From assembly GCF_003013405.1 (NCBI RefSeq), contig NZ_PXZL01000030.1:62001-126000 (forward strand): a DNA stretch of 64,000 nt. The letters run 5' to 3'. Below the pieces are notes generated by a model. That model was not told the DNA's origin. It was given only the letters and a program-made list of their open reading frames with translations, and made no database searches. A program made the translations under genes and the position numbers. Below, piece after piece: positions 25,407-33,927 of this stretch. The stretch's first letter is position 1. Each line of letters opens with the position of its first letter. The DNA is from Brevibacillus formosus. GTDB lineage: Bacteria; Bacillota; Bacilli; Brevibacillales; Brevibacillaceae.

Positions 25407-26405
25407 TCAGTACGATACGTATACGTCTGTCAGCAGCTCGGACGGCTCCGGGTACGGACTATTTTCCGAAAACGCGACTGCTTCCTCGACCGCCTTGTCA
25501 ACCGCAGCTTCGATTTCATCCAGCTCATTTTCAGTAAACAGCTTTCCAGAGAGCAGATCGTTCCGGAATTTCCTAATGGCGTCTATTTCCGACAGATGCG
25601 CCTTCTTCTCTTCTTCTTTTTTGTATTTCTGAGCGTCGCCCTCAAAGTGGCCGTAGTTGCGGTACGTCACGCACTCGATCAGAGTCGGCCCCTCTCCCCG
25701 ACGGGCACGCTCGATCGCTTCCTGTGCAGCCTGATAAACGGCAAGCACATCCTTGCCATCCACTCGGATGCCAGGAATGTTGTAGGCGATCGCACGGTCC
25801 GCAATGGTTTTGCAGCTGGAGGCGTACGAGAACGGCGTGGCTTCCCCATATCCGTTGTTCTCAGCTACAAACACGGCTGGCAGCTTCCAAATGGCTGCCA
25901 GGTTGATCCCCTCATGGAACGTACCCTGGTTGTTCGCTCCGTCTCCAAAGAAACATACACTTACAGCGCCTGTCTGCTTGTACTTGGCTGTCAAAGCGGC
26001 TCCGCAAGCAAGCGGATAGCCTCCCCCGACAATGCCGTTTGCCCCGAGCATTCCTTTGTCCAAATCCGCAATGTGCATGGAGCCTCCCTTCCCTTTGCAA
26101 AGTCCCGTGGCTCTGCCGTAAATTTCCGCCATCATTCCATTCAGATCGCACCCCTTTGCGATGCAGTGTCCGTGCCCGCGATGCGTGCTGGTAATGGTGT
26201 CGCTGTCGTCCAGGTGCGCGCAAAGCCCGACCGCGATGGCCTCCTCCCCCGCGTATAAATGAACGAAACCGGGGATTTTCCCTTGGCCGAACAGGTCGTG
26301 CACCTTGTCCTCGAACTTCCGGATCTCCAGCATTTTTTGGTACATCCAAGCGGCCTTTTCGCGGGACAACGGAATCCCTTTGACTTGCTGATCCACTTTC
26401 GTCAT
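25407..26405 (-). CDS. acoA: Acetoin dehydrogenase E1 component, alpha subunit
   Basis: A 332-residue E1 alpha chain. The thiamine diphosphate motif is intact (CFFGDGANNQGTFHEGINLAAIWKLPAVFVAENN), preceded by STHRGHGHCIAKG and followed by IPGIRVDGKDVLAVYQAAQEAIERAR. The ATG is preceded by GAGGAGGAGA. As the first gene of acoABCL it is read from the sigma-54 promoter 60 bp upstream. Acetoin is split to acetaldehyde and an acetyl group passed to AcoC. Confidence 0.94.
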   Translation of the reverse strand: MTKVDQQVKGIPLSREKAAWMYQKMLEIRKFEDKVHDLFGQGKIPGFVHLYAGEEAIAVGLCAHLDDSDTITSTHRGHGHCIAKGCDLNGMMAEIYGRATGLCKGKGGSMHIADLDKGMLGANGIVGGGYPLACGAALTAKYKQTGAVSVCFFGDGANNQGTFHEGINLAAIWKLPAVFVAENNGYGEATPFSYASSCKTIADRAIAYNIPGIRVDGKDVLAVYQAAQEAIERARRGEGPTLIECVTYRNYGHFEGDAQKYKKEEEKKAHLSEIDAIRKFRNDLLSGKLFTENELDEIEAAVDKAVEEAVAFSENSPYPEPSELLTDVYVSY

Positions 26406-26464
26406 TTACGTGTCTCCTCCTCGAACATGTTTTATTGAGGTCTAGCCTTTGACACAATGGATAT

Positions 26465-26481
26465 CGCAAAAAGTATGCCAA
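26465..26481 (-). promoter_or_regulatory. Sigma-54 (-24/-12) promoter of acoABCL
   Basis: The minus strand reads TTGGCATACTTTTTGCG. It has the invariant GG and GC dinucleotides at the right spacing and close agreement with YTGGCAC-N5-TTGC. It lies about 60 bp before acoA, whose activator gene acoR is at the other end of the operon. Confidence 0.88.
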
Positions 26482-26542
26482 CCTCCGAAGCAGGTCACAT
26501 TGCCGTTTTTTGTAACCGCTTTACTTTTTGCGGGGAACAAAA

Positions 26543-26591
26543 GTGGACACCTGTCTCGTTTTGTCTCCTTTTGTCTCCTTTTGTACACTGG
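26543..26591 (-). promoter_or_regulatory. Upstream activating sequence of the aco promoter: phased 10-bp repeats inside an inverted repeat
   Basis: On the + strand, TGTCTCGTTT, TGTCTCCTTT and TGTCTCCTTT follow each other without gap (26552-26581), then TGTACACTGG. GTGGACA (26543-26549) and TGTACAC (26582-26588) form an outer inverted repeat with one mismatch. The block begins about 60 bp upstream of the -24 element, the normal place for an enhancer. AcoR is the likely ligand. The rest of 26406-26736 holds only this, the promoter and the following terminator. Confidence 0.6.
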
Positions 26592-26670
26592 CTCACCGCG
26601 TACCTTTGGACGGATAAAGGCTACGGCGAGGGATGAATTTTTGAAAATGGGTATGTATGCGAATAAAATA

Positions 26671-26716
26671 AGGAAGCCTCCGGTAACCTGTCGCAAGCAA
26701 GTTTACCGGAGGCTTC
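26671..26716. terminator. Strong hairpin terminator of the thioesterase gene
   Basis: GAAGCCTCCGGTAA (from 26673) and TTACCGGAGGCTTC (to 26716) are perfect 14-bp arms. It isolates the thioesterase transcript from the aco enhancer. Confidence 0.85.
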
Positions 26717-26736
26717 TCTGTAGCAGGGTGTTCTCC

Positions 26737-27213
26737 TTACATCTCTACCTTCCGCTTCCTTCTCAATACATGACGTTCCTTCGCTTTTTCATACTGTATG
26801 CGCTCTTCTTCTGTATCAGGAATGACACCAGGTACGCTCGTCGGCTTTCCTTGATCGTCGAGGGCGATCATCGTGAGATACGCGCGTGCTGTCATGCGTT
26901 TTTCCCCCGTCAACAAGTTCTCCGACTCCACTCTCACGAATACTTCCATCGATGTCTTATGAGTCCAGGTGACATATGCCTCTAGGTTAATCGCTTCCCC
27001 TGTCTTGATTGGCGCAAGAAAATCGAAGGAGTCGCTGGACGCAGTGACAACAGGCTTACGGCAATGTCGCATAGCTGCGATGCAGGCGATCTTGTCTACA
27101 TACGCCATGACTTTCCCGCCGAAAATGGTATGGTGATGATTGGTATCCGGTGGCAAGACGAGATCAGTCAAAAAGGTTCTCGATTGTTGGATCGGTCGCG
27201 CTTCTGTCATCAT
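26737..27213 (-). CDS. Acyl-CoA thioesterase, YkhA/YciA hotdog family
   Basis: A 158-residue hotdog-fold protein. The start is ATG 27213, 8 nt after GAGAGGAG; the longer open frame overlaps metE and is rejected. Signature: LVLPPDTNHHHTIFGGKVMAYVDKIACIAAMRHCRKPVVTASSDSFDFLAPIKTGEAINLEAYVTWTHKTSMEVFVRVESENLLTGEKR, as in the YkhA/BACH group, which hydrolyses medium- to long-chain acyl-CoA in the cytoplasm. It lies 32 bp after metE on the same strand and may be read through from it, but it has no known link to methionine synthesis. Confidence 0.9.
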   Translation of the reverse strand: MMTEARPIQQSRTFLTDLVLPPDTNHHHTIFGGKVMAYVDKIACIAAMRHCRKPVVTASSDSFDFLAPIKTGEAINLEAYVTWTHKTSMEVFVRVESENLLTGEKRMTARAYLTMIALDDQGKPTSVPGVIPDTEEERIQYEKAKERHVLRRKRKVEM

Positions 27214-27245
27214 TTGTGTGGCTCCTCTCATCGTGTGCACCTTCC

Positions 27246-29528
27246 TTACTGGGCTGTCAAACGACTCCGAATCGCCTTCGTTGCCGCAACCATGTTTCGT
27301 AATGACTGAACGGTTTCTTCTCTTCCTCTCGTCTTCAGCCCGCAATCCGGGTTGATCCAAAATTGATCCGGTGGAAGTACTTGTACACCTCGTGCTACCA
27401 TATCTTCCATTTCTGAGACAGCAGGAACGCGAGGGCTATGGATATCGTATACGCCGAGCCCGATGCCTTTGTCATACGTACCTGTTTCGAACACAGACAC
27501 GAGCTCTCCGTGACTGCGTGAAGTTTCAATCGAAATCACATCGGCATCGAGTTCGCTGATGACATCCATGAAATCATGGAATTCGCAATAGCACATATGC
27601 GTATGAATCTGGGTGCTCGGCGCAACGGTGGAGGTCGCTAGACGAAACGCTCTGACTGCCCATTCGAGATAAGCGGCCTGCTCTTCTTTTTTGAGCGGAA
27701 GCCCTTCGCGCAGTGCTGGTTCATCGACTTGAATCATGAGAATCCCCGCTTCTTCCAAGGCTTCTACTTCTTTTCGCAATGCCAAGGCGATTTGTTCGCA
27801 CACTTCTTGCCTCGAGATATCGACTCGGGAAAACGACCAATTCAGAATGGTTGCTGGACCCGTTAACATGCCCTTCATTGGTTGGGCGGTCAATGATTTT
27901 GCATACACACTTTCCTTGACCGTCATCGGTGCCACAAACTCCACATCTCCGTAAATAATAGGTGGCTTCACGCAGCGCGAGCCATACGACTGCACCCAGC
28001 CGTTTTTCGTGAACAAAAAGCCATCGAGCTTTTCGCCAAAATATTCAACCATATCTGTTCGCTCAAACTCGCCATGGACGAGGACATCCAGACCGAGCTC
28101 TTCTTGTATCTCGATCCATTCCTTGATTTGCGCCTGAATGAAAGCATCGTATTGCTCCACTGTCCAGTTCCCTTTTTTAAACTGTTGTCGGGCTTGGCGA
28201 ACCTCTGCCGTCTGCGGGAAGCTTCCGATTGTGGTAGTTGGCAACAGTGGCAACTTCCACGTATTTTGTTGAATCTCTCGACGTTCGAGATAAGGAACAC
28301 TTCTTTCAGATTTTGCAGCAGCGATTTGACGTAAAGCATTCTTCACTTCTTGACGATTCCTCGCTGGAGATAGTGCCAGCTTGAGTAAATCCGCTTCATT
28401 TTGGGCGATCTCTTTCGAAATGACATACTTACCATATCGGAATCCTTGGACTAAGAGCTGTACTTCCTCCAACTTTTCGTCGGAAAACGCCAATGCAGGC
28501 ATGACTTCCTCTGGCAAGTCGATCTCTGCTTCAACCGTTACAGGTACGTGCAACAAACTGCTGGACGGCTGCAGCCACAGCTTTTCGAGTGGAACGATCT
28601 CGGAAATTTCTTTGACCAGCTCCCATTTCTCCTCAATGGACGCACGCCATATGTTTCGACCGTCGATGATTCCCGCTGCGAGAATCTTATCTGCTGAAAA
28701 CCCGTGTCTTTTCAGATTGGCCAGATTGCGCTTCTCTCCGTGTACAAAATCAAGACCGATTCCCTTTACCGGTAAGGAAACCAGCTCCTCGTACCAATCC
28801 ACCGCTTCAAAATAGGTTTGCAGCATGCACTGTAGATGCGGTAGCGCTTGACCGATTTGCGCATAGATACGTTTGATGATGGCGCGATCATGTTCCGAGA
28901 CATCCAGTACAAATGCAGGCTCATCGATTTGCACCCATTCCACGCCGTGCAGCTCCAACTCCCGGAGAACTTCTATGTAGAGCGGAACAAGTTGATCCAC
29001 GATGTTCTCAAATTCGTTTTTCTCATATCCTTTGGACAATTTGACAAACGTATATGGGCCTACCATAACAGGCTTACCAATGATGCCGAACTTTTCTTTG
29101 GCCTCCAAGTATGCCTGGAGAGGCTTGTTCTCGGTTATGGCTGGTTGTCGTTCACCGAATTCCGGGACGATATAATGGTAGTTCGTGTTAAACCATTTCG
29201 TCATTTCGCCGGCGACAGCTTCCTTCGAACCCCGAGCCATGGCGAAGTATGTGGCTAATGATACCGGGCCCCCTTCGTACTCATAACGCTTGGGGACCAT
29301 TCCAAACATCACAGCCATATCCAGCATGTGATCATAGTACGTAAAGTCACCCACTGGGATCAGCTCGACCCCTTTTTCCTGCTGACGCAACAGGTTTTGG
29401 TGACGGATTTGCTCCATTTGCTGGACCAGGCTTGCCTCATCGATGGTGCCAGCCCAAAATGCTTCCAATGCCTTTTTCCACTCGCGGTTCTTCCCGATCC
29501 GTGGATATCCCAAATTGCTGCTTTTCAT
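27246..29528 (-). CDS. metE: Cobalamin-independent methionine synthase
   Basis: ATG 29528 (MKSSNLGYPRIGKNREWKKALE) follows AGAGGA at 5 nt. The 760-residue protein has the double-barrel MetE layout: the N-terminal barrel (1-390) and the C-terminal catalytic barrel with the zinc ligands in IHTHMCYCEF and WINPDCGLKTRG. It methylates homocysteine with 5-methyltetrahydropteroyl-triglutamate without vitamin B12. A cobalamin riboswitch with an attenuator terminator lies upstream, so expression should fall when B12 allows MetH to work. Confidence 0.95.
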   Translation of the reverse strand: MKSSNLGYPRIGKNREWKKALEAFWAGTIDEASLVQQMEQIRHQNLLRQQEKGVELIPVGDFTYYDHMLDMAVMFGMVPKRYEYEGGPVSLATYFAMARGSKEAVAGEMTKWFNTNYHYIVPEFGERQPAITENKPLQAYLEAKEKFGIIGKPVMVGPYTFVKLSKGYEKNEFENIVDQLVPLYIEVLRELELHGVEWVQIDEPAFVLDVSEHDRAIIKRIYAQIGQALPHLQCMLQTYFEAVDWYEELVSLPVKGIGLDFVHGEKRNLANLKRHGFSADKILAAGIIDGRNIWRASIEEKWELVKEISEIVPLEKLWLQPSSSLLHVPVTVEAEIDLPEEVMPALAFSDEKLEEVQLLVQGFRYGKYVISKEIAQNEADLLKLALSPARNRQEVKNALRQIAAAKSERSVPYLERREIQQNTWKLPLLPTTTIGSFPQTAEVRQARQQFKKGNWTVEQYDAFIQAQIKEWIEIQEELGLDVLVHGEFERTDMVEYFGEKLDGFLFTKNGWVQSYGSRCVKPPIIYGDVEFVAPMTVKESVYAKSLTAQPMKGMLTGPATILNWSFSRVDISRQEVCEQIALALRKEVEALEEAGILMIQVDEPALREGLPLKKEEQAAYLEWAVRAFRLATSTVAPSTQIHTHMCYCEFHDFMDVISELDADVISIETSRSHGELVSVFETGTYDKGIGLGVYDIHSPRVPAVSEMEDMVARGVQVLPPDQFWINPDCGLKTRGREETVQSLRNMVAATKAIRSRLTAQ

Positions 29529-29575
29529 GAGCTTCCTCTCCATTCTTCATCCGATCTTGACTTGAATCCGCCCAA

Positions 29576-29620
29576 TAAAAAAAGGCATCTCCAACGATCA
29601 AAAAGAACGTTAGAAATGCC
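29576..29620 (-). terminator. Attenuator terminator of the metE riboswitch
   Basis: Minus strand: GGCATTTCTAACG pairs with CGTTGGAGATGCC, then eight T. It lies between the aptamer and the metE SD, so B12 binding can end transcription before metE. Confidence 0.85.
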
Positions 29621-29639
29621 AAATAAGCACTGAGATCAC

Positions 29640-29880
29640 AGCATCCTAACACCTCCCTATCTCCCGTAGGTTAAGCAGTGTCGTCGAAACAGGCAGGTCT
29701 CCTGACTTTGGGATCATCATCTGCACATGCCTTCCCAATCCGTTTGGATCAGTGGCTAATAAATGTGCCGACTCCCCTCATACAGTGGCGGGACCGTGTC
29801 GGATTCTCACCGACTTCCCTTTTCATCCTTGGTCGATCTTGATGACCAAAGAACCTGTTCCCACTCCTATGAAATTGTCA
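29640..29880 (-). promoter_or_regulatory. Cobalamin (B12) riboswitch controlling metE
   Basis: The minus strand carries the conserved core in order: GGGAAGTCGGTGAGAATCCG, CGGTCCCGCCACTGT, GCCACTG, GGGAAGG and GTCAGGAGACCTGCC (B12 box). Downstream lies CCTACGGGAGATAGG, a small hairpin whose loop CGGGA can pair with the TCCCG of the conserved L5 loop, the expected kissing interaction. An intrinsic terminator then precedes metE. A weak promoter candidate (ATGACA at the rc of 29953-29958) lies at the end of nrdF. Both ends are approximate. Confidence 0.93.
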
Positions 29881-29959
29881 TGGTTCTGTGAAGTGCCCCA
29901 ATAAACGAGCAGGGCAGCATACTGTTCATACAGTAACACAGAATCCATTTTTTGTCATA

Positions 29960-30910
29960 TTAAAATCTAAAATCATCGTCGGTCAACGGCTCTACGTTCA
30001 GTGTGCGGACATAGCCATTTCCTTTTTTCGAGAAGAAGTCATGCTGCTTCGTCTGCGTACGAATACCGTTCAGTACGATCGGGTTCACTTCTTCCTCTGG
30101 GAATAGCGGGTCCAGCCCCAGATTCATCAATGCCTTGTTCGCATTGTAGCGCACGTAGGCATGAACCTCGTCAGCCAATCCGATTTCCGTATACAACGTA
30201 GTCGTATAGGCCTCTTCATTTTCTTGCAGCTCATGCAAAAGGGCATATAGCTCCTCTTTTGCTGCGGTCTGCTCGACAACACTTAGACCCTGATAGACTT
30301 CTTGTGCGAGAACGCCGACATAGAGTCCATGGATACTCTCGTCGCGAACAATCAGGTCGATAATTTCCCCGCTGCTTGTCATCTTTCCTTGACCCGCCAA
30401 ATAGAGCGGATAAAAGAAGCCGCTGTAAAACAGATAGCTTTCCAGGAAGACGGACGCTACCATCGCCATGTACAAGTCTTTCGGTTTCTCAATTTCTTGA
30501 TAGCGCTTCGAGATGAGGGCCGCTTTCTTTTGCAGATGTGGATTGTTTTCTACCCACGAAAAAATACCGTCAATCTCTTCTGTCGATGCCAGCGTTGTAA
30601 AAATACTGCTGTACGATTTGGCATGGATTTGCTCCATCATACCCATGAAGGCGAGAACTGCTTTTCTTTGCAATCCATCGACATGCTCCATGATCTTCGG
30701 CATCCCTACTCCACCCTGAACCGTATCCAGCAAGGTAAGACCGCCCAATACTTTTTTATACGTATCCCGTTCGGTCTCACTAAGCTCCATCCAGGCCATC
30801 TTGTCATCTGACAGCGGAATCTCATCATCCGTCCAGAACTGCATGATGTTTTGATTCCAAAACGTCATCGTAAAATCGTCGTCCGGCCTGTTCCAATTGA
30901 CTGCTTTCAT
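29960..30910 (-). CDS. nrdF: Class Ib ribonucleotide reductase, beta (R2) subunit
   Basis: A 316-residue ferritin-like R2 protein. The di-metal ligands can be read: D62, E93, H96, E157, E191 and H194, with the radical tyrosine at Y100 (EQIHAKSY). The C-terminal tail LTDDDFRF should dock to NrdE. It makes the tyrosyl radical (Mn or Fe centre) needed for ribonucleotide reduction. Third gene of nrdIEF, 55 bp after nrdE, SD AGAGGA. Controlled by the cobalamin riboswitch ahead of nrdI. Confidence 0.95.
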   Translation of the reverse strand: MKAVNWNRPDDDFTMTFWNQNIMQFWTDDEIPLSDDKMAWMELSETERDTYKKVLGGLTLLDTVQGGVGMPKIMEHVDGLQRKAVLAFMGMMEQIHAKSYSSIFTTLASTEEIDGIFSWVENNPHLQKKAALISKRYQEIEKPKDLYMAMVASVFLESYLFYSGFFYPLYLAGQGKMTSSGEIIDLIVRDESIHGLYVGVLAQEVYQGLSVVEQTAAKEELYALLHELQENEEAYTTTLYTEIGLADEVHAYVRYNANKALMNLGLDPLFPEEEVNPIVLNGIRTQTKQHDFFSKKGNGYVRTLNVEPLTDDDFRF

Positions 30911-30965
30911 ATGGCGTTCCTCTTCTCTTTTTGCTTGATGCTTTTCCTTATATGAATCGAGTTCA

Positions 30966-33050
30966 CTAAACTGCGCAGCTAATGCACTCTTCTACAGTTA
31001 AATGCTTCGTACGCGTATAGTAGAGTGACTTCAGACCTTTTTTCGCTGCGTAAATGTAATAGCGAGCCAGTTCTCTGGTTGAAATATTGCTGTTCACGTG
31101 CAGCACGGTCGAAATTCCTTGGTCAATGTGCTCTTGAATTTCGGCAATCAGATCAATCACTTTGAATTGATCGATTACATACGCCGATTTGTAGTAAAAA
31201 TAGTTTTCCTGCGACAAGTATGGCATCGGGTAATACGTCGTAGAGTTGGCATACGTTCTCGTTTCGATATGCTCAACGATTGGCATCACGCTAGAAGTCG
31301 CATTCTGAATATAGGAAATGCTCTGTGTCGGTGCAATTGCCAAACGGTACGCATGGTAAACGCCATGCTTTTGCACCTTTTCCTGTAGTTTTGCCCAATC
31401 CTCTGGCGTCGGAATGTGCATCCCTTCGAAGAGACGCTTTGCTTTTTCTGTCCGCGGGCTGTAATCGTTCGTCACGTACTTGTTAAAATAAGTGCCCTTT
31501 GCATATTCCGATTGTTCAAAGCCCAAGAAGGTCTTTCCTGTTTCTTTGGCAATTTCCATGCTTTTTTCCAAGGAGTAGAAGTTCATCATCATGAAAAACG
31601 TACGAGCGAAATCCTTCGCTTCTTCACTCTCGTAAGCGATCTTGTTCTTTGCCAGATAACCGTTCAGGTTCATCGCACCGAGCCCTACTGAGTGCAGCTC
31701 GCGGTTTGCCTTTTGAACGCCTGGAGCGTTTTCTACACGCGTCATGTCACTCACGGCTGTAATGGCTTCGATTCCTTCATGGACGGATTCACGGATCATT
31801 TTGCGTTCCATCACGTTGACAATATTGAGTGATGCCAAATTGCAGCTAATATCGCGACGAATGATGTCCATCTCGCCGTAATTGGTAATCGTGGAAGTCT
31901 CCTGTAGCTGGAAGATTTCCGTACACAGGTTGGACATTTTCACCGAACCGAGATCTTTCAGTGCATGGTTGTTGTTCGCATTCGTTTTGTTCATGATGTA
32001 CGGATAGCCCGATTCCATTTGGATCATCGCGATTTTGGTCAGCATCTCGCGTGCGCTCATCACGGTCTTTTTCTTGATGCGATCGTTTGCCAATAGCTCC
32101 TCGTACATCTCATCAAGGTCCATATCATCCAGATGCACGCCGTATTCTTTGTACACGGAGTATGGAGCAAACACAGTCAATGGCTTGTTTTCCTCAGCCA
32201 GCTTGTAGAAAACGTTTGGTACAATCAGGCCGATGGACAACGTTTTGATGCGTGCTTTTTCATCTGCATTGATCTTTTTGCAATCGAGAAACTCGTTGAT
32301 ATCCCAGCCGAAGATGTTGTAATACGCTGCACCTGAGCCCTTGCGTTGCCCCATTTGATCTGCGTAAGAAAACGCATCTTCCAGCAGCTTGAGAACTGGC
32401 ATGACACCTTTTGCTGCGCCCTCGACGCCCTTGATCGGCTCTCCTCTTCCGCGAAGCTTGGACAGGTTCACAGCTACACCGCCACCAATTTTGGATAGCT
32501 GCATACACGTTCCCAAAATAAAGTTGATGGAGTTCAGTGAATCATCCATTTCGAGCAAGAAACAGGAGACCATTTCTCCACGGCGGCTTTTGCCTGCGTT
32601 CAGGAAGGTAGGTGTCGCCGGCTGCAAGCGTTGATCCATCATGGAAACCGTTAAACGCTTGGCGAGCTCAAAGTCACCTTGTCCAAGAGACAGTGCCACC
32701 ACGGCCACCCGGTCTGGATACTGCTCTAGGTACATCGATTTATCGTTCGTTTTCAAAGCGTAATCCTTATAAAATTTGGAGATAGCCATGTACGAAGCAA
32801 ATTGAAAATCAGCGTCATAGGCCAAGCGGAAAACTTCATCGACCTGTTCAACAGTGTATGTTTCATAGACGTTTTCATAGAAGTCATTCTCGATCAAATA
32901 GTCCATGCGTTCTTTGACACTGCCAAAAGTCATCGTATTGGACTGGACTTCTTCCATGAAGACCGCAACCGCTTCCCGATCCTTTTCCAGTTGATAAAAT
33001 CCGTCGTTGCCACGCTGCATCAGTTCGTTGTTCAATTCAATATGCCGCAA
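30966..33050 (-). CDS. nrdE: Class Ib ribonucleotide reductase, alpha (R1) subunit
   Basis: I choose TTG 33050 ([16 protein letters not shown]), 14 nt inside the end of nrdI, because a G-rich SD (GTGGGGTGG) precedes it and homologues start here; the open frame to 33107 merely runs on in nrdI. Product 694 residues. Active-site and radical features: [52 protein letters not shown], and the redox-active C-terminal CISC in VEECISCAV. There is no N-terminal ATP-cone, as typical of NrdE. It reduces ribonucleoside diphosphates together with NrdF. Confidence 0.93.
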   Translation of the reverse strand: MRHIELNNELMQRGNDGFYQLEKDREAVAVFMEEVQSNTMTFGSVKERMDYLIENDFYENVYETYTVEQVDEVFRLAYDADFQFASYMAISKFYKDYALKTNDKSMYLEQYPDRVAVVALSLGQGDFELAKRLTVSMMDQRLQPATPTFLNAGKSRRGEMVSCFLLEMDDSLNSINFILGTCMQLSKIGGGVAVNLSKLRGRGEPIKGVEGAAKGVMPVLKLLEDAFSYADQMGQRKGSGAAYYNIFGWDINEFLDCKKINADEKARIKTLSIGLIVPNVFYKLAEENKPLTVFAPYSVYKEYGVHLDDMDLDEMYEELLANDRIKKKTVMSAREMLTKIAMIQMESGYPYIMNKTNANNNHALKDLGSVKMSNLCTEIFQLQETSTITNYGEMDIIRRDISCNLASLNIVNVMERKMIRESVHEGIEAITAVSDMTRVENAPGVQKANRELHSVGLGAMNLNGYLAKNKIAYESEEAKDFARTFFMMMNFYSLEKSMEIAKETGKTFLGFEQSEYAKGTYFNKYVTNDYSPRTEKAKRLFEGMHIPTPEDWAKLQEKVQKHGVYHAYRLAIAPTQSISYIQNATSSVMPIVEHIETRTYANSTTYYPMPYLSQENYFYYKSAYVIDQFKVIDLIAEIQEHIDQGISTVLHVNSNISTRELARYYIYAAKKGLKSLYYTRTKHLTVEECISCAV

Positions 33051-33396
33051 TTGCTGCCACCCCACTCGTAAATTGTTCCACATCCCGGCCGGTACCGGAC
33101 AGTTCAAATTTTGAAATTACCGGAACGCCATATTGGCTAGCGATCGTATCCGCGCTTTTGGCAAAGCTGGCTCCCCAGTTGCGGTTGCCGCTAGCGGATA
33201 CTCCGCGCAGATGGACATGATTTCGCTTCAGGAACGTCGCCACCTTCTCCGGCACTTGTCCGAATCCTGTCGTGTATGTGATCAAAATGAATGGCTCGTC
33301 CAACACCATATCTTGATCAATTTCCACATGTGGCAAATTAATTTTATTGACGAATCTTCGGACGTTTCCTGTTTTTGAATCGTAAGCGATTAGCAT
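33037..33396 (-). CDS. nrdI: NrdI flavodoxin of class Ib ribonucleotide reductase
   Basis: A 119-residue flavodoxin-like protein. ATG 33396 (MLIAYDSKTGNVRRFVNKI) has a better-placed SD (AGGA, 8 nt) than ATG 33405. The FMN phosphate loop is DSKTGN, and the later loops TYTTGFGQVPEKV and SGNRNWGASFAKSADTIASQYGVP match NrdI. It supplies the oxidant for assembly of the Mn centre of NrdF. First gene of nrdIEF, overlapping nrdE by 14 nt, and immediately preceded by the riboswitch terminator. Confidence 0.94.
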   Translation of the reverse strand: MLIAYDSKTGNVRRFVNKINLPHVEIDQDMVLDEPFILITYTTGFGQVPEKVATFLKRNHVHLRGVSASGNRNWGASFAKSADTIASQYGVPVISKFELSGTGRDVEQFTSGVAAIAAY

Positions 33397-33446
33397 GTCC
33401 CTCATCCTATCCTACTATTTTTACTCTGTATGTATGTTGTTTAGCC

Positions 33447-33486
33447 AAAGTAAAAGCGCATCCGACGTTTACATGCCGAATGCGCG
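33447..33486 (-). terminator. Attenuator terminator of the nrdIEF riboswitch
   Basis: Minus strand: GCGCATTCGG pairs with CCGGATGCGC-like arm (rc of 33456-33464), then TTTTACTTT. A second small hairpin, ATTCGC-CAAT-GCGAAT, lies just upstream and could be part of the switching structure. Confidence 0.75.
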
Positions 33487-33534
33487 TGATGACCTCCATC
33501 TAGCAATTCGCCAATGCGAATTGAGCGCTCGAAC

Positions 33535-33763
33535 ACTTCCCTATCTCCCGTAGGTTAAACAGTGCAAGCGGTTAGGCAGGTCTCCTGGCTTTTGGATCAT
33601 CGCTCCATTTACACCTTCCCGATCCTTCATGATCAGTGGCATTCTTTCGTAAATGGAACTCTCTCATTACAGTGGCGGGACCGCGTCGGATTCTCACCGA
33701 CTTCCCTATTAAGTCTACCAAATCTGGCTGGTAAACACCTTACCGCATCAATATGTAGTTGGT
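33535..33763 (-). promoter_or_regulatory. Cobalamin (B12) riboswitch controlling nrdIEF
   Basis: The minus strand shows TTAATAGGGAAGTCGGTGAG, AATCCGACGCGGTCCCGCCA, CTGT, GCCACTGAT, GGGAAGGTG, then the B12 box GCCAGGAGACCTGCC and the CCTACGGGAGATAGG kissing hairpin. It is nearly identical in its core to the metE riboswitch 4 kb away. B12-bound RNA would favour the terminator at 33447-33486 and shut off the B12-independent reductase, presumably because a B12-dependent class II enzyme (NrdJ) is encoded elsewhere. NrdJ is not in this window. Confidence 0.93.
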
Positions 33764-33770
33764 AAAACTT

Positions 33771-33799
33771 ACTTTACTTCAATATATCGTAGGAGTCAA
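33771..33799 (-). promoter_or_regulatory. Promoter of the nrdIEF riboswitch transcript
   Basis: Minus strand: TTGACT (rc of 33794-33799), 17-bp spacer, TAAAGT (rc of 33771-33776). Transcription would begin just before the aptamer. Confidence 0.6.
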
Positions 33800-33842
33800 G
33801 CTCAGTATGGGCTCTTTTCGAAAACTAACTATTCTCCTTTTT

Positions 33843-33925
33843 CGGCTATTGCCAATCTCTGGTTCCCGTTCATATAATAGATTTTGTGCGTGTTGGTTAG
33901 CCTTGGAGAGATTGGAGAATAGCCG
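33843..33925. repeat. Long imperfect inverted repeat around the esterase promoter
   Basis: CGGCTATTGCCAATCTCT (33843-33860) and AGAGATTGGAGAATAGCCG (33907-33925) are complementary except at one spot. The left arm contains the -35 box; the right arm lies just before the start codon. Confidence 0.7.
33849..33878 (+). promoter_or_regulatory. Sigma-A promoter of the esterase gene
   Basis: TTGCCA (33849-33854), 18-bp spacer, perfect TATAAT (33873-33878), 50 bp before the ATG. Confidence 0.75.
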
Positions 33926-33927
33926 TC

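Noticed and set aside
19553-26258. Long plus-strand open frames over the aco operon (for example 20441-21238, 21738-22610, 23593-24141, 25344-26258)
   Set aside because: They lie antisense to well-supported aco genes in GC-rich DNA, are rich in Arg, Cys and His, and lack ribosome binding sites. They are shadow frames.
26552-26591. Short tandem repeat as a CRISPR-like array
   Set aside because: Units of 10 bp without spacers, located in an enhancer position; no cas genes.
26737-27360. Longer 207-codon version of the thioesterase gene
   Set aside because: The extension lies inside metE; the ATG at 27213 has a proper SD and homologue-like start.
29640-33763. Near-identical 20-40 bp segments at 29.6-29.8 and 33.5-33.7 kb as a dispersed repeat or insertion element
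   Set aside because: They coincide with conserved B12-riboswitch elements in the right order, which explains the identity.
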